Positions 1 through 8,351 of a DNA stretch of 64,000 bases are shown here, piece by piece; positions within the stretch are counted from its first letter, which is position 1; the number at the start of each line of letters is the position of its first letter. The position numbers and the translations under genes were made by a program. The notes under the pieces are model-generated. The model did no database searches, was not told the DNA's origin, and saw only the letters and a list, made by a program, of their open reading frames with translations. The stretch is from Thioalkalivibrio sp. ALJT (GTDB lineage Bacteria > Pseudomonadota > Gammaproteobacteria > Ectothiorhodospirales > Ectothiorhodospiraceae). The DNA is taken from positions 48,396-112,395 of the forward strand of contig NZ_KB907129.1 of the NCBI RefSeq assembly GCF_000381825.1. The letters run 5' to 3'.

Positions 1-483
1 CGTGCCGTGCTGGTTCAGCTCGAACTCGTAGACGAAGGTCTCGCCCGGGTGGATCGGCGGCTGGGTCACGCCCTTTACGCCGTCCATGCCCGAGGGCAGA
101 TGGATGCCGTGCCAGTGCACCGAGGTGTATTCCGGCAGGCGGTTGGTCACATAGATGCGGACCTTGTCGCCCTCCACCGCCTCGATGGTCGGCCCCGGCG
201 TGGTGCCGTTGTAGCCCCAGCACTTGGCCATCGAGCCGGGCGCGAACTCGTGCTCGATCTCCTCGGCGACCAGGTGGAACTCCTTCACGCCGTTGTTCAT
301 CTCGTACGGCAGGGTCCAGCCGTTCGGCGTATGCACCGGCATGTAGCCCTGTTCGGTGCGCTCGCCGGGCGTGGTTTCGCCCTGGTTGTGGTGCTCGTGA
401 CCCGTTTCGGCCATCACCCGGGTCAGGGTGGTTGCCGGCAGCATTGCCGCGCCGGCGGCCAGCAGGAAATTACGCCGTTTCAT
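1..483 (-). CDS. Multicopper oxidase, N-terminal part (runs off left edge)
   Basis: Partial gene: 161 codons from the ATG at 483 to the window edge, with no stop seen. The N-terminus KRRNFLLAAGAAML is a twin-arginine-type signal, so export to the periplasm in folded form is likely. The Cu-binding HWHG motif of a first cupredoxin domain lies about 120 residues in, in the context TSVHWHGIHLPSGMDG. This is the pattern of CopA-like periplasmic copper oxidases, which oxidise Cu(I) or detoxify copper. Its start overlaps the stop of the upstream TolC-like gene by one base (TGATG), so the two are probably translationally coupled in a metal-resistance operon. The C-terminal copper sites cannot be seen, so laccase, CopA and CueO types cannot be separated. 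Confidence 0.85.
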   Translation of the reverse strand, partial: MKRRNFLLAAGAAMLPATTLTRVMAETGHEHHNQGETTPGERTEQGYMPVHTPNGWTLPYEMNNGVKEFHLVAEEIEHEFAPGSMAKCWGYNGTTPGPTIEAVEGDKVRIYVTNRLPEYTSVHWHGIHLPSGMDGVKGVTQPPIHPGETFVYEFELNQHGT

Positions 484-2060
484 CAGTGATGCCCTCCGTG
501 ACCGTCGTCGCCGTGGTCACCGTGATCGCCATGGTCATGATCCTCGTGATCTCCGTGATCCCCGTGATCTCCGTGATCCCCGTGATCCCCGTGATCCCCG
601 TGGTCACCGTGATCCCCGTGGTCACCGTGGTCACCGTGGTCACCGTGGTCACCGTGGTCACCGTGGCCATGATGGTCGTGATCCATCGCCGACGGGTCAT
701 GCTCCAGCGCATCGGTGTCGAGATAGCCCTCGTCACCCGGCGCCCCGCCCGGCAGCTCGCCGGCCACCGTAAAGGCCAGATCCACCCGGGCCCGCCAGTA
801 GTCACCCAGCGCGGCCACCGCGCGCTGCCAGTCGGCCAGTTCTTCCTGCTTGGTCACCAGCAGGTCGAAGACATCGTCGAACATGAAGTTCACGCGCTCC
901 TGCATGCGCTCCTGCTCGATCTCGCGGGCCGGCAGCAGTTCGTAGCGCTTGGTGCCGAACTTGTCGCGGTGATGGGCCAGGCGCACGTAGTGCTGGTGCA
1001 CATCGGCGGTGACCGCCTGCTCCAGCCGGGCCCGGCGGGCCTCGCCGTCCGAAAGCCGCGCCTCGGCGCGGGCGATGCCGGCCTGGTTCTGGCTGAAGAT
1101 CGGCAGGGTGAAGGAGATGCCACCGCCCCACAGGCGGGTGCCGTCGCTCTCGCGCTCGAACTCGATACCGGGCTCGATGTCACCCAGCCAGCGATAGCGC
1201 CGCACCAGGGCCACGCCCTCGGTGAGCCCCTCCAGGGCGTGATCCAGGGCGCGCAGATCCAGACGCTGTTCCAGGGCCTGCTCGACCAGGGAGTCGCGAT
1301 CCTCCACGCCGGCCAGCGGCAGCGGCAGCTTGCCGGGGACCTCCCAGCCATCCACCTGGCCGGGCAGCCCCATCAGGTGGGCCAGGCGCAGACGGGTCTC
1401 GCGCTCGCGCTGCCGCGCATCCTCGAGCTTCAGCCGGGCCTCGGCCGCACGGATGCGCAACTGGGCCCGCTTCAGGTCGGGGATGTTGCCGGCGTCATAG
1501 AAGCGCTCGCCCAGCAGCGCACCGAGATCCGCGGCACGGGTCTCCAGCGCCTGCACATGGGCCCGCTGGCGTGCAGCCACCGCGTCATACCAGGCACGCT
1601 CGGTGTCCGAGGCCAGGGCCACCATCCCCTCGGCCAGTTGCAGACGAGTGGATTCCCAGTGGGATTCGGCAATCTCCTGACGCGCACTACGCATCAGCAG
1701 ACCGGAAATGCCCCAGGCCAGGCCAACCCCCGTCTCGTTGCCGCCACCACCCTCGGGACGCATCACCGACAGCGACAGAGAGGGGTTGGAGAACTGGGCC
1801 GCCTCGACCACGTCGGCAGCCGTCAGATCCAGCTTGGCGTAGGCCTGCTGCATGCGCGGGTTGCGCCACAGGGCCTGGTGAATGGCCGCCTCGAGCGTCA
1901 GCTCGCCGGAGGGTCGGGGCATCTCCGACCCGGGCAGGTCGATCCCCTGTACCGAGATGTCCTCCGCCAGCTCGGAGCGGTCCAGCTCGGGCGCGGTGAC
2001 CGCGCAACCGGCGAGGAACAGCACCGATACGACGGGGAGCAGCAATCGGGTTGCTCGCAT
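483..2060 (-). CDS. TolC/CzcC-family outer membrane efflux lipoprotein with His-rich tail
   Basis: 525 residues. The ATG at 2060 has AAGGAG nine bases upstream; a longer reading from 2096 lacks this. The N-terminus MRATRLLLPVVSVLFLAGC ends in an LAGC lipobox, so this is an outer-membrane lipoprotein. The body is alpha-helical with the two-fold repeat typical of TolC-type channel proteins, which form the outer-membrane exit duct of RND or other tripartite pumps. The last ~75 residues are highly unusual: about a dozen consecutive Gly-Asp-His triplets flanked by more His/Asp-rich sequence, ending GHGGHH. This tail could bind Cu, Zn or other divalent metals. Co-transcription with a multicopper oxidase and a His/Cys-rich secreted protein supports metal export or tolerance. 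The pump partners are not in the window. Confidence 0.85.
   Translation of the reverse strand: MRATRLLLPVVSVLFLAGCAVTAPELDRSELAEDISVQGIDLPGSEMPRPSGELTLEAAIHQALWRNPRMQQAYAKLDLTAADVVEAAQFSNPSLSLSVMRPEGGGGNETGVGLAWGISGLLMRSARQEIAESHWESTRLQLAEGMVALASDTERAWYDAVAARQRAHVQALETRAADLGALLGERFYDAGNIPDLKRAQLRIRAAEARLKLEDARQRERETRLRLAHLMGLPGQVDGWEVPGKLPLPLAGVEDRDSLVEQALEQRLDLRALDHALEGLTEGVALVRRYRWLGDIEPGIEFERESDGTRLWGGGISFTLPIFSQNQAGIARAEARLSDGEARRARLEQAVTADVHQHYVRLAHHRDKFGTKRYELLPAREIEQERMQERVNFMFDDVFDLLVTKQEELADWQRAVAALGDYWRARVDLAFTVAGELPGGAPGDEGYLDTDALEHDPSAMDHDHHGHGDHGDHGDHGDHGDHGDHGDHGDHGDHGDHGDHGDHGDHEDHDHGDHGDHGDDGHGGHH
540..670 (-). repeat. 9-bp tandem repeat encoding Gly-Asp-His
   Basis: About twelve tandem 9-base units (plus-strand forms GTGGTCACC and GTGATCCCC) sit inside the 3' end of the TolC-like gene and keep its frame. 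Two unit types alternate and then become uniform, which suggests recent expansion by slippage or unequal recombination. Confidence 0.9.
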
Positions 2061-2191
2061 CGTGAAAATCTCCTTGATCGGACTTCGATTCCGCATCCCG
2101 CGCGAACGCGCGACACGGCCTTGCCGTCCGCCCGTGCCGGGTGGAACCCGGACGCGCGGACAGCCCCGGCGCTCGGGCCGGTACAGTCAGA

Positions 2192-2713
2192 TCAGGAGAG
2201 GATCGGGGGTCGGTATATCGCGGCCGCAGGCGGACCGCTCTGGAACGAATACAGGCGCATGGCCTGCCTCACCAGGGCCGGAAAACCGGTTCCGGACGAA
2301 ACTGGCATGCCCTGGCAATGGCCGCAGGCGGAACAGCTGGCCAGACAGGAAGCATCCACGCAGTCGGCGTGCCCAAGCGGGTCGCCGAGATGAGAAGTGT
2401 CGGAACTTACGGGGCCATGGTGGTCGTGGTGCGAATCAGCGGCGTGCCCGGCGTGCTGACCATGCCTATGGTGGTCGTGCCGGGCGGCGCCCTGGTCATG
2501 GTCCCGTCCATGGTGGTACCGGTCAGCACCATGGGCATGGGTCTGAGCATGACGCACGTGCGAATCGTCGGCGGACGGAGTTCCGTGCATCGCCGCGTGA
2601 CCGGCGTGACCGCCTTCCATGCCCACTGCCGCAGCCACCGCCGGCAGACCGGCAATCGCCGCCACCAGCATCCAGCACAGCAGTTGTCGGAAGACCCGTT
2701 TCACATCAGACAT
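2192..2713 (-). CDS. His/Cys-rich secreted protein, possibly copper-associated
   Basis: 173 residues from the ATG at 2713 (MSDVKRVFRQLLCWMLVAAI), giving a signal peptide ending around AVAAA. The mature part is very rich in His (GGHAGHAAMHG, then HHGRDHDQG and HHRHGQHAGH). It also has a Cys cluster, CVDASCLASCSACGHCQG, followed by a C-terminal segment ending YRPPILS. I infer periplasmic metal binding. The His-rich stretch, Cys cluster and RPPI ending recall small CopL/DUF2946-like proteins found beside copper genes, but I cannot confirm family membership. It is the first gene of the minus-strand run leading to the TolC-like lipoprotein and multicopper oxidase, 131 bases upstream of the former. 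An upstream extension starting with TTG at 2860 is rejected because it reads through REP-like sequence. Confidence 0.65.
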   Translation of the reverse strand: MSDVKRVFRQLLCWMLVAAIAGLPAVAAAVGMEGGHAGHAAMHGTPSADDSHVRHAQTHAHGADRYHHGRDHDQGAARHDHHRHGQHAGHAADSHHDHHGPVSSDTSHLGDPLGHADCVDASCLASCSACGHCQGMPVSSGTGFPALVRQAMRLYSFQSGPPAAAIYRPPILS

Positions 2714-2776
2714 CCCGCAAGCGGGCACCCCGGCCCGACATGAACACGCAAAATACCACATCCCGTCACAACCACC

Positions 2777-2854
2777 GCAGGGGCCTGCTCGCAGGCGAAG
2801 CCTCTGCCCGCGTCCGACTGTGACGGGACATTTGCCTGCAAGCAGACTCCTGCA
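2777..2854. repeat. Inverted pair of REP-like hairpin elements
   Basis: A hairpin core CCTGC-TC-GCAGG at 2784-2795 within a longer GC-rich unit is followed, after about 25 bases, by a related unit in the opposite orientation (core at 2835-2846). The first unit is nearly the same as a solitary copy at 18448-18480. Position in the gap downstream of pepN and the paired layout resemble REP doublets (REPINs) of other gammaproteobacteria. Confidence 0.65.
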
Positions 2855-2880
2855 AATCAACCCTCCTGGGAGACACTGAT

Positions 2881-5523
2881 TCAGGTGTCGGCCAGCGCGC
2901 GCTCGATCACGTCGCGCAGGTCGCGTGACAGTTCGAGCGCGGCGAGGCGCTCGAGTTCCGCGCGCATCTGCTCGCCGCGGGCGCTGTCCACCTTCTGCCA
3001 GCGCGTCAGCGGCTGGGCCAGGCGCGCGGCGGTCTGCGGGTTCATCGCGTCCAGCTTCTCGACGAAGCCGCCCATACGGCGGTAGCCCGCGCCGTCTTCC
3101 TGGTGGAAGTGGCGTTCGTTGCGCGCCATGAACGGCCCGAGCACCGCACGCACCCGGTTCGGGTTGGTCCAGCGAAAGCCTGGATGCTCCAGCAGCGCCT
3201 CCAGGCGCTCGAAGCCGCCCGGGACCTGACTGCCGGCCTGCAGGCCGAAGTACTTGTCCAGCACCAGCGGGTCGTCGCGGTAGCGCTGCTCGAAGTCCGT
3301 CAGCAGCACCTGACGGGCCTCGTGATCCAGCTCGTTCACCGCATTCAGCGCGCCCATGCGCATGGTCATGCTGCGCGCCTTCTGGTACTGCGCCAGGGCC
3401 TCGGGCACCGCGGCCTGGTCGCCGGCCGCCACACGCAGCGCCAGCAGGCGGTTGCGCAGCTGGCGCCGACCCATCGCCTCGGCGGTGAAGGCCCCGTTGT
3501 CCACATCGTCCAGCTTCGGCTGGATCTGCTGCATCGCACCCGCCAGCGGGGCATAGAGCCGCTTCTCCAGGTCGTCGCGCTCCATGCGCAGGCGCACCGG
3601 ATCGACGCGCTCGAACAGCTCGGCCAGCTCGCGCGTGGGCGGCAGCTGCAGGATGGTCGCCAGCAGCACCGGCTCGATCGCCGGGTCCTCGATCAGGGCA
3701 CGCAGGGCGTGCTCGGTGGCGGCCTCCAGCGCGGAGTCCGCAGCGTCGTGCTCGATACGCGCGCGGATGGCACGGCGGAACAGGGTCTGCGCGGCCTCCC
3801 AGCGGGCGAAGGCATCGTCGTCATGCGCCAGCAGGTGGGCCAGCTCGTCCACGCCCTGGTTGGCGTTCAGGATCACCGGGGCGGAGAAGCCGCGCAGCCA
3901 GGAGATCGCGACCGGCTCGGCGGACAGATCTTCGAAGCAGAAGGTGTGCTCGGCGGCATCCAGCTCCAGCACCCATTCGTCGCGCGCGGCGTCGTCGCCT
4001 TCCCGGCGCGCGCGGATGCGCTGGCCGTCGGCGCCGAGGAAGGCGACCCGCACCGGGATCACCACCGGCTCCTTGTGCGCCTGGCCCGGGGTCGGCGGGG
4101 TCTCCTGCGCCAGCGTGATGCGGGCGGGGCCACCGGGGCCGTCAAAGGCGGTACTCGCGGTCACATGCGGGGTGCCGGCCTGGGTGTACCAGCGCTTGAA
4201 GCGGGCGAGATCGCGCCCGCTGGCCTCGGCCATTACCGCGACAAAGTCGTCCGTCGTCACGGCCTGGCCGTCGAAGCGCTTGAAGTAGAGATCCAGCCCG
4301 CGGCGGAAGGTCTCGCGCCCGATCAGGGTGCGCAGCATGCGGATCAGCTCCGCGCCCTTCTCGTAGACCGTCAGGGTGTAGAAGTTATTGATCTCGGCGT
4401 AGTGGTCCGGGCGCACCGGGTGCGCCAGCGGGCCCGCGTCCTCCGGGAACTGGAAGGCGCGCAGCATGGCGACATCGTCGATGCGCTTGACCCCGAACAG
4501 CGTGCAGTCGGTGGTGAACTCCTGATCGCGGAAGACCGTGAGCCCTTCCTTCAGCGACAGCTGGAACCAGTCGCGGCAGGTCACGCGGTTGCCCGACCAG
4601 TTGTGGAAGTACTCGTGGGCGATCACCGACTCGATGGCGACAAAGTCACTGTCGGTGGCGGTGTCGGGGCTGGCCAGCACGAACTTGGCGTTGAAAAGGT
4701 TCAGCCCCTTGTTCTCCATCGCCCCCATGTTGAAGTCGTCCACCGCAACGATCATGTACACGTCCAGATCGTATTCGCGGCCGAAGGCCTCCTCGTCATA
4801 ACGCATCGCGCGCTTCAGCGAGGCCAGCGCGTGATCGCAGCGATCGGCGTTGTGCGCCTCGACATACAGTTCCAGCGCCACCTCGCGCCCGGACATGGTG
4901 GTGAAGGTGTCGCGCTGGCAGGCCAGATCCCCGGCGACCAGCGCAAACAGGTACGACGGCTTGGGGAACGGGTCCTCCCACACCGCGTAGTGGCGCCCGC
5001 CGTCCAGCTCGCCGGCCTCCACACGGTTGCCATTCGCCAGCAGCACCGGGTACTGCGCCCGGTCCGCCTCCAGCCGCACGCGGTAGGTGGTCAACACATC
5101 CGGGCGGTCGGGGAAGAACGTGATGCGGCGAAAGCCCTCCGGCTCGCACTGCGTGCACAGGTTCCCGCTGGAGGCGTACAGGCCCTCCAGCGCGGTGTTC
5201 TGCTCCGGGTGGCAGCGGCTGACGATCTCCAGCCGCGCCGCCTCCGGCAGGCCGTGCAGCAGCAGGCCCTCGCCATCCTGCTCCAGAAGGCCCTCGCCCG
5301 GCTCCGCGCCATCCACGGTCAGCGACACCAGCTCCACACCATCACCGTAGAGCCGCAGCGCCCCGTTCGGCTCCGCCGCCTGCGGGTTGCGCCGCACCGC
5401 CATGCGCGTGGTCACCTCGGTGGTCGCCGCGGCCAGATCAAAGTCCAGCTCCAGGCTCTCCACCACAAACGCCGGCGGCTGGTACTCGCTCAGGTAAACC
5501 GCCCGGGTATTCGCATCACGCAT
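2881..5523 (-). CDS. pepN: Aminopeptidase N (M1 zinc metallopeptidase)
   Basis: 880 residues (E. coli PepN is 870). It removes N-terminal amino acids from peptides in the cytoplasm. The substrate-binding GAMEN motif ([10 protein letters not shown]) lies near residue 265. The zinc site [10 protein letters not shown] near residue 300 is followed by the downstream Glu ligand in [13 protein letters not shown]. The C-terminal alpha-helical DUF3458-type region is full length. The start [19 protein letters not shown] matches the family N-terminus. It is divergent from tatD, with 158 bases between the starts. REP-like elements follow its stop. Confidence 0.96.
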   Translation of the reverse strand: MRDANTRAVYLSEYQPPAFVVESLELDFDLAAATTEVTTRMAVRRNPQAAEPNGALRLYGDGVELVSLTVDGAEPGEGLLEQDGEGLLLHGLPEAARLEIVSRCHPEQNTALEGLYASSGNLCTQCEPEGFRRITFFPDRPDVLTTYRVRLEADRAQYPVLLANGNRVEAGELDGGRHYAVWEDPFPKPSYLFALVAGDLACQRDTFTTMSGREVALELYVEAHNADRCDHALASLKRAMRYDEEAFGREYDLDVYMIVAVDDFNMGAMENKGLNLFNAKFVLASPDTATDSDFVAIESVIAHEYFHNWSGNRVTCRDWFQLSLKEGLTVFRDQEFTTDCTLFGVKRIDDVAMLRAFQFPEDAGPLAHPVRPDHYAEINNFYTLTVYEKGAELIRMLRTLIGRETFRRGLDLYFKRFDGQAVTTDDFVAVMAEASGRDLARFKRWYTQAGTPHVTASTAFDGPGGPARITLAQETPPTPGQAHKEPVVIPVRVAFLGADGQRIRARREGDDAARDEWVLELDAAEHTFCFEDLSAEPVAISWLRGFSAPVILNANQGVDELAHLLAHDDDAFARWEAAQTLFRRAIRARIEHDAADSALEAATEHALRALIEDPAIEPVLLATILQLPPTRELAELFERVDPVRLRMERDDLEKRLYAPLAGAMQQIQPKLDDVDNGAFTAEAMGRRQLRNRLLALRVAAGDQAAVPEALAQYQKARSMTMRMGALNAVNELDHEARQVLLTDFEQRYRDDPLVLDKYFGLQAGSQVPGGFERLEALLEHPGFRWTNPNRVRAVLGPFMARNERHFHQEDGAGYRRMGGFVEKLDAMNPQTAARLAQPLTRWQKVDSARGEQMRAELERLAALELSRDLRDVIERALADT

Positions 5524-5681
5524 TCCAGACTCCAGATCAAAAACATTGCCGAAGATTTAACACGCCGCCGCGCTACCGACGTCAAACCCGGACGCCAGCG
5601 CCGTCATTGCAACCACCGGGTTTCCGTCACAACAGAGCCGTTGATCTGGCGCTGCGCGTCCAATCCGTTAGCATACCGCGC

Positions 5682-6503
5682 ATGGAATGGATCGATATCT
5701 GCTTCAACCTCACCCACGAGTCCTTCAAAAAGGAACGCGCCGAGGTCCTCGAGCGCGCCCGCGAGGCCGGCGTCTCCTGGATGCTGATCACCGGCGCCGA
5801 CGCCCACCAGAGCGAGAAATGCCTGGAGATCGCCGACCAGTACCCGGACTGCTGCCGCGCCACCCTGGGCGTGCACCCGCACCTGGCAAAGCAGTGGACC
5901 GACGCGACCGCCGCGCGGTTCAGTGACCTCGCCCGCGCGGACGAAAACGTCGTCGCCATGGGCGAGATGGGGCTGGACTACAACCGCGACCACTCGCCGC
6001 GCCCGCAGCAGCGCATCGCCTTCGAGGCCCAGCTGGAGCTGGCCGCCGATCTCGGCCTGCCGGTGTTCCTGCACGAGCGCGACGCCCACCACGACTTCGC
6101 GCAGATCCTGCGCCGCTGGCGCGACAAGCTGCCGGCCGCCGTGGTGCACTGCTTTACCGGCGAGGCCGACGCCCTGGCCGAATACCTCGACCTCGACTGC
6201 CACATCGGCATCACTGGCTGGGTCTGCGACGAACGCCGCGGCACCCACCTGCACCCGCTGGTCCCGCGCATCCCGCGCGGCCGCCTGATGATCGAGACCG
6301 ACGCCCCCTACCTCCTGCCACGCACCCTGCCCAAGGGCAGCGGCAAGAAGATCGGCAACGGTCGGCGCAACGAGCCCGCCTTTCTCCCCCACATCGGCGA
6401 ATACGTGGCCCGGCTCCGCGACGAGACCCCGGAAGACCTCGCCGCCCACACCACCGCCACCGCCCGCGCCTTCTACAACCTGCCGTCCGGCACCCGCGGG
6501 TGA
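5682..6503 (+). CDS. tatD: TatD-family metal-dependent hydrolase/DNase
   Basis: 273 residues. The ATG at 5682 gives [15 protein letters not shown], which matches the TatD N-terminus; the extension upstream from 5607 is not needed. Metal-site motifs of the amidohydrolase fold are present: LGVHPH near residue 65, [10 protein letters not shown] near 90, [11 protein letters not shown] near 128, [12 protein letters not shown] near 153 and [10 protein letters not shown] near 203. The segment [12 protein letters not shown] is typical of E. coli TatD rather than YcfH/YjjV. It is a magnesium-dependent 3'-5' exonuclease linked to DNA repair or turnover. It is divergent from pepN. Confidence 0.93.
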   Translation: MEWIDICFNLTHESFKKERAEVLERAREAGVSWMLITGADAHQSEKCLEIADQYPDCCRATLGVHPHLAKQWTDATAARFSDLARADENVVAMGEMGLDYNRDHSPRPQQRIAFEAQLELAADLGLPVFLHERDAHHDFAQILRRWRDKLPAAVVHCFTGEADALAEYLDLDCHIGITGWVCDERRGTHLHPLVPRIPRGRLMIETDAPYLLPRTLPKGSGKKIGNGRRNEPAFLPHIGEYVARLRDETPEDLAAHTTATARAFYNLPSGTRG

Positions 6504-6658
6504 AGCCCGAGGCGATTGAGTTGGTGCAAAAAAAGCAACAACTGCCGCAGACGTCACGACCTGCCAGACCGGATACTTCAACCTCAACGCCGTTATCTCG
6601 GTCGGCTATCGAGTTCATTTCCGGGGGAGAGGTCCACGGGACCATCCGGCATCCGTGA

Positions 6659-6671
6659 TTCCCGATCGGTA
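6659..6671. promoter_or_regulatory. Candidate HipB operator, copy 1
   Basis: TTCCCGATCGGTA occurs here and identically at 6758-6770, both just upstream of the hipB-like start at 6779. The core CCGATCGG is palindromic. A diverged inverse copy (TACCGAACGGGAT) lies at 6709-6721. HipB-type antitoxins are known to repress their own operon through several short operators; assigning these sites to it is inference. Confidence 0.5.
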
Positions 6672-6708
6672 ATAAATCCGCCGAATAAGGCTTGCACGGC
6701 ACACTTTT

Positions 6709-6721
6709 TACCGAACGGGAT
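6709..6721. promoter_or_regulatory. Candidate HipB operator, diverged inverse copy
   Basis: TACCGAACGGGAT matches the reverse complement of the flanking 13-base repeats at all but two positions. It lies between the two identical copies. No clear consensus promoter was assigned here. Confidence 0.35.
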
Positions 6722-6757
6722 CATATTTGTTGTGACGGAGCCAGAATCGTGCGATTC

Positions 6758-6770
6758 TTCCCGATCGGTA
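6758..6770. promoter_or_regulatory. Candidate HipB operator, copy 2
   Basis: Second exact copy of TTCCCGATCGGTA, ending eight bases before the ATG at 6779. A repressor bound here would also cover the ribosome-binding region, fitting tight autoregulation of a toxin-antitoxin operon. Confidence 0.5.
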
Positions 6771-6778
6771 CTATCGGC

Positions 6779-7033
6779 ATGAACCGCATGACACCCGACC
6801 TCACGCCATTGCAGATTCGCAGCCCGGCGGATCTGGGTCACCAGATCCGGACCGCTCGCAAGGCACAGGGCCTGACACAGGCCCAGCTGGCCGAAACGGC
6901 CGGCGTCGGCACACGCTTCGTCTCGGAACTGGAACGGGGCAAGGAAACCGCGCGGCTGGGGCTGTCCCTGGAGATCGCGCGTCTCGTCGGCATCGACATC
7001 CTGGCCCGGCCGCGAGGCGCCGCAAGACCGTGA
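6779..7033 (+). CDS. hipB: HipB-like XRE-family antitoxin/repressor
   Basis: 84 residues from the ATG at 6779 (a second ATG is at 6788; there is no strong ribosome-binding site for either). One Cro/CI-type helix-turn-helix spans about residues 22-70: LGHQIRTARKAQGLTQAQLA, then GVGTRFVSELERGKET, the recognition-helix pattern of the HipB group. The C-terminus is short and rich in Arg, Ala and Pro. It overlaps the HipA-like kinase gene by four bases (GTGA). Known HipB proteins neutralise HipA and repress the operon. Repeats upstream are candidate operators. Relationship to HipB is by pattern and neighbour. Confidence 0.85.
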   Translation: MNRMTPDLTPLQIRSPADLGHQIRTARKAQGLTQAQLAETAGVGTRFVSELERGKETARLGLSLEIARLVGIDILARPRGAARP

Positions 7034-8286
7034 CCAGCGCACTGTGCGTCTGGTACGGGCAGCAGCCTGTCGGCCGCCTGCTCCTCACCCCAGGCCGGCA
7101 AATGGCCTTTTGCTACGATAGCGACTGGCTCACCGATGGCTGGCCGATCTCCTGCAGCCTGCCGCTGACCGAAACCGGGGACTTCGTCCCGCCGGACATG
7201 CGCGGTCACCACTTCTTTGCCAATCTGTTGCCGGAGGGTGGCGCCCGGGACCGCCTGGTGCGCTGGCTGGGCATCGCCGACGATGATTTTCTGCTTCTGG
7301 AACGGCTCGGGGCCGATTGCGCCGGCGCCCTGCAGATCCTCCCGGAAGGCGAGCCGCCAGACGCCACCAGCGAAATCTGCCATGCGCTGGAGAACGAGCA
7401 TCTGCTACGTACCATCGGCAGCGGGCAGAGCCACTGGACGGGACATGACGAGCCCCCGCGCCTCTCGCTCGCCGGCGCCCAGGACAAGCTGGCCGTCCGG
7501 GCCGGGCGGCAAGAGAACCGTTGGCAATTCTTTCTGCCGGCGCCGGGCACGGCCTCCACCCACATCCTCAAGCTTCCGGTACCGGATCTGCGGCATATCC
7601 CGCTGTTCGAGGCCTTCACCACCTTTCTCGCTCGAGAGCTCGACCTGCCCGCCGCCCCCGTCGAACCGGTACTCCTGAACCAGGAGACTCTATCCCTGAG
7701 CGAACGCTTCGATCGCCGGACGGAGGGCAAGCGCGTCGTGCGCCTTCATCAAGAAGATCTTTGCCAGGCACAAGGGCTTTCCCGTGCGGACAAGTACAGC
7801 CGATCCCCTGCCACCTTCTCCACCATCACCGACATCCTTCGCGAGCACTCGACCCGGCCCGCGCGCGACATTCAGACCCTGGCCGCATGGCAAATCTTCA
7901 ACGCCCTTGCGGGCAACACCGATGGTCACCTGAAGAACCTCTCCCTGCTTGCCACATCCGGCGGCGGATGGGCATTGGCCCCCTGGTACGATCTGGTAAG
8001 CACGCTCGCCATACCCCGCATCAGCCATCGCATGGCACTGCCAATCGGCGCCGCCGAGGACCCGCAGAACCTGCATCGCAATCACTGGGAGGCCTTCGCC
8101 CACCAACTCGGCGTATCCCCTCGCCTGGTCCAGCGCCTGATCCGCTCCCAGGCCGAGCGCCTGCAGGAAAACGCCGATGCCTGGCACGACGCCTTTCAGG
8201 ACCGTCACGGCGAATTTCCCGCGCTGCAGCGAGTCCGGACCGTCATCCGGCGCCAGACCCGAAAGGCCCTGCGCGACTGGCTATAG
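7030..8286 (+). CDS. hipA: HipA-like serine/threonine kinase toxin
   Basis: 418 residues, GTG start at 7030 inside the hipB stop. Domains: N-terminal HipA_N (residues ~1-110, including HHFFANLLPEGGARD) and C-terminal kinase lobe. Kinase features present are SLAGAQDKLAV (Gly-rich/autophosphorylation region), THILKLP (ATP-binding Lys), LHQEDLCQAQG, the catalytic loop AGNTDGHLKNLSLL and the metal-binding LAPWYDLVST. All key residues look intact, so an active kinase is expected. E. coli HipA inactivates glutamyl-tRNA synthetase and causes persistence; the target here is unknown. It is convergent with the PPDK-like gene. Confidence 0.92.
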   Translation: MTSALCVWYGQQPVGRLLLTPGRQMAFCYDSDWLTDGWPISCSLPLTETGDFVPPDMRGHHFFANLLPEGGARDRLVRWLGIADDDFLLLERLGADCAGALQILPEGEPPDATSEICHALENEHLLRTIGSGQSHWTGHDEPPRLSLAGAQDKLAVRAGRQENRWQFFLPAPGTASTHILKLPVPDLRHIPLFEAFTTFLARELDLPAAPVEPVLLNQETLSLSERFDRRTEGKRVVRLHQEDLCQAQGLSRADKYSRSPATFSTITDILREHSTRPARDIQTLAAWQIFNALAGNTDGHLKNLSLLATSGGGWALAPWYDLVSTLAIPRISHRMALPIGAAEDPQNLHRNHWEAFAHQLGVSPRLVQRLIRSQAERLQENADAWHDAFQDRHGEFPALQRVRTVIRRQTRKALRDWL

Positions 8287-8351
8287 CCCGTGGCCGACCA
8301 CGCCGTCCTGCCCCGCTCCAGCTCGGAACCGGCGCCGGCGAGCGACGGGGT

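Noticed and set aside
540..670. CRISPR-like look of the short regular repeats
   Set aside because: Units are contiguous 9-mers with no spacers and stay in frame with the TolC-like gene, so this is a coding tandem repeat.
432..2393. Large plus-strand frame opposite the TolC-like gene
   Set aside because: It has no motif or ribosome-binding site, and the opposite strand has a lipobox signal and good initiation site.
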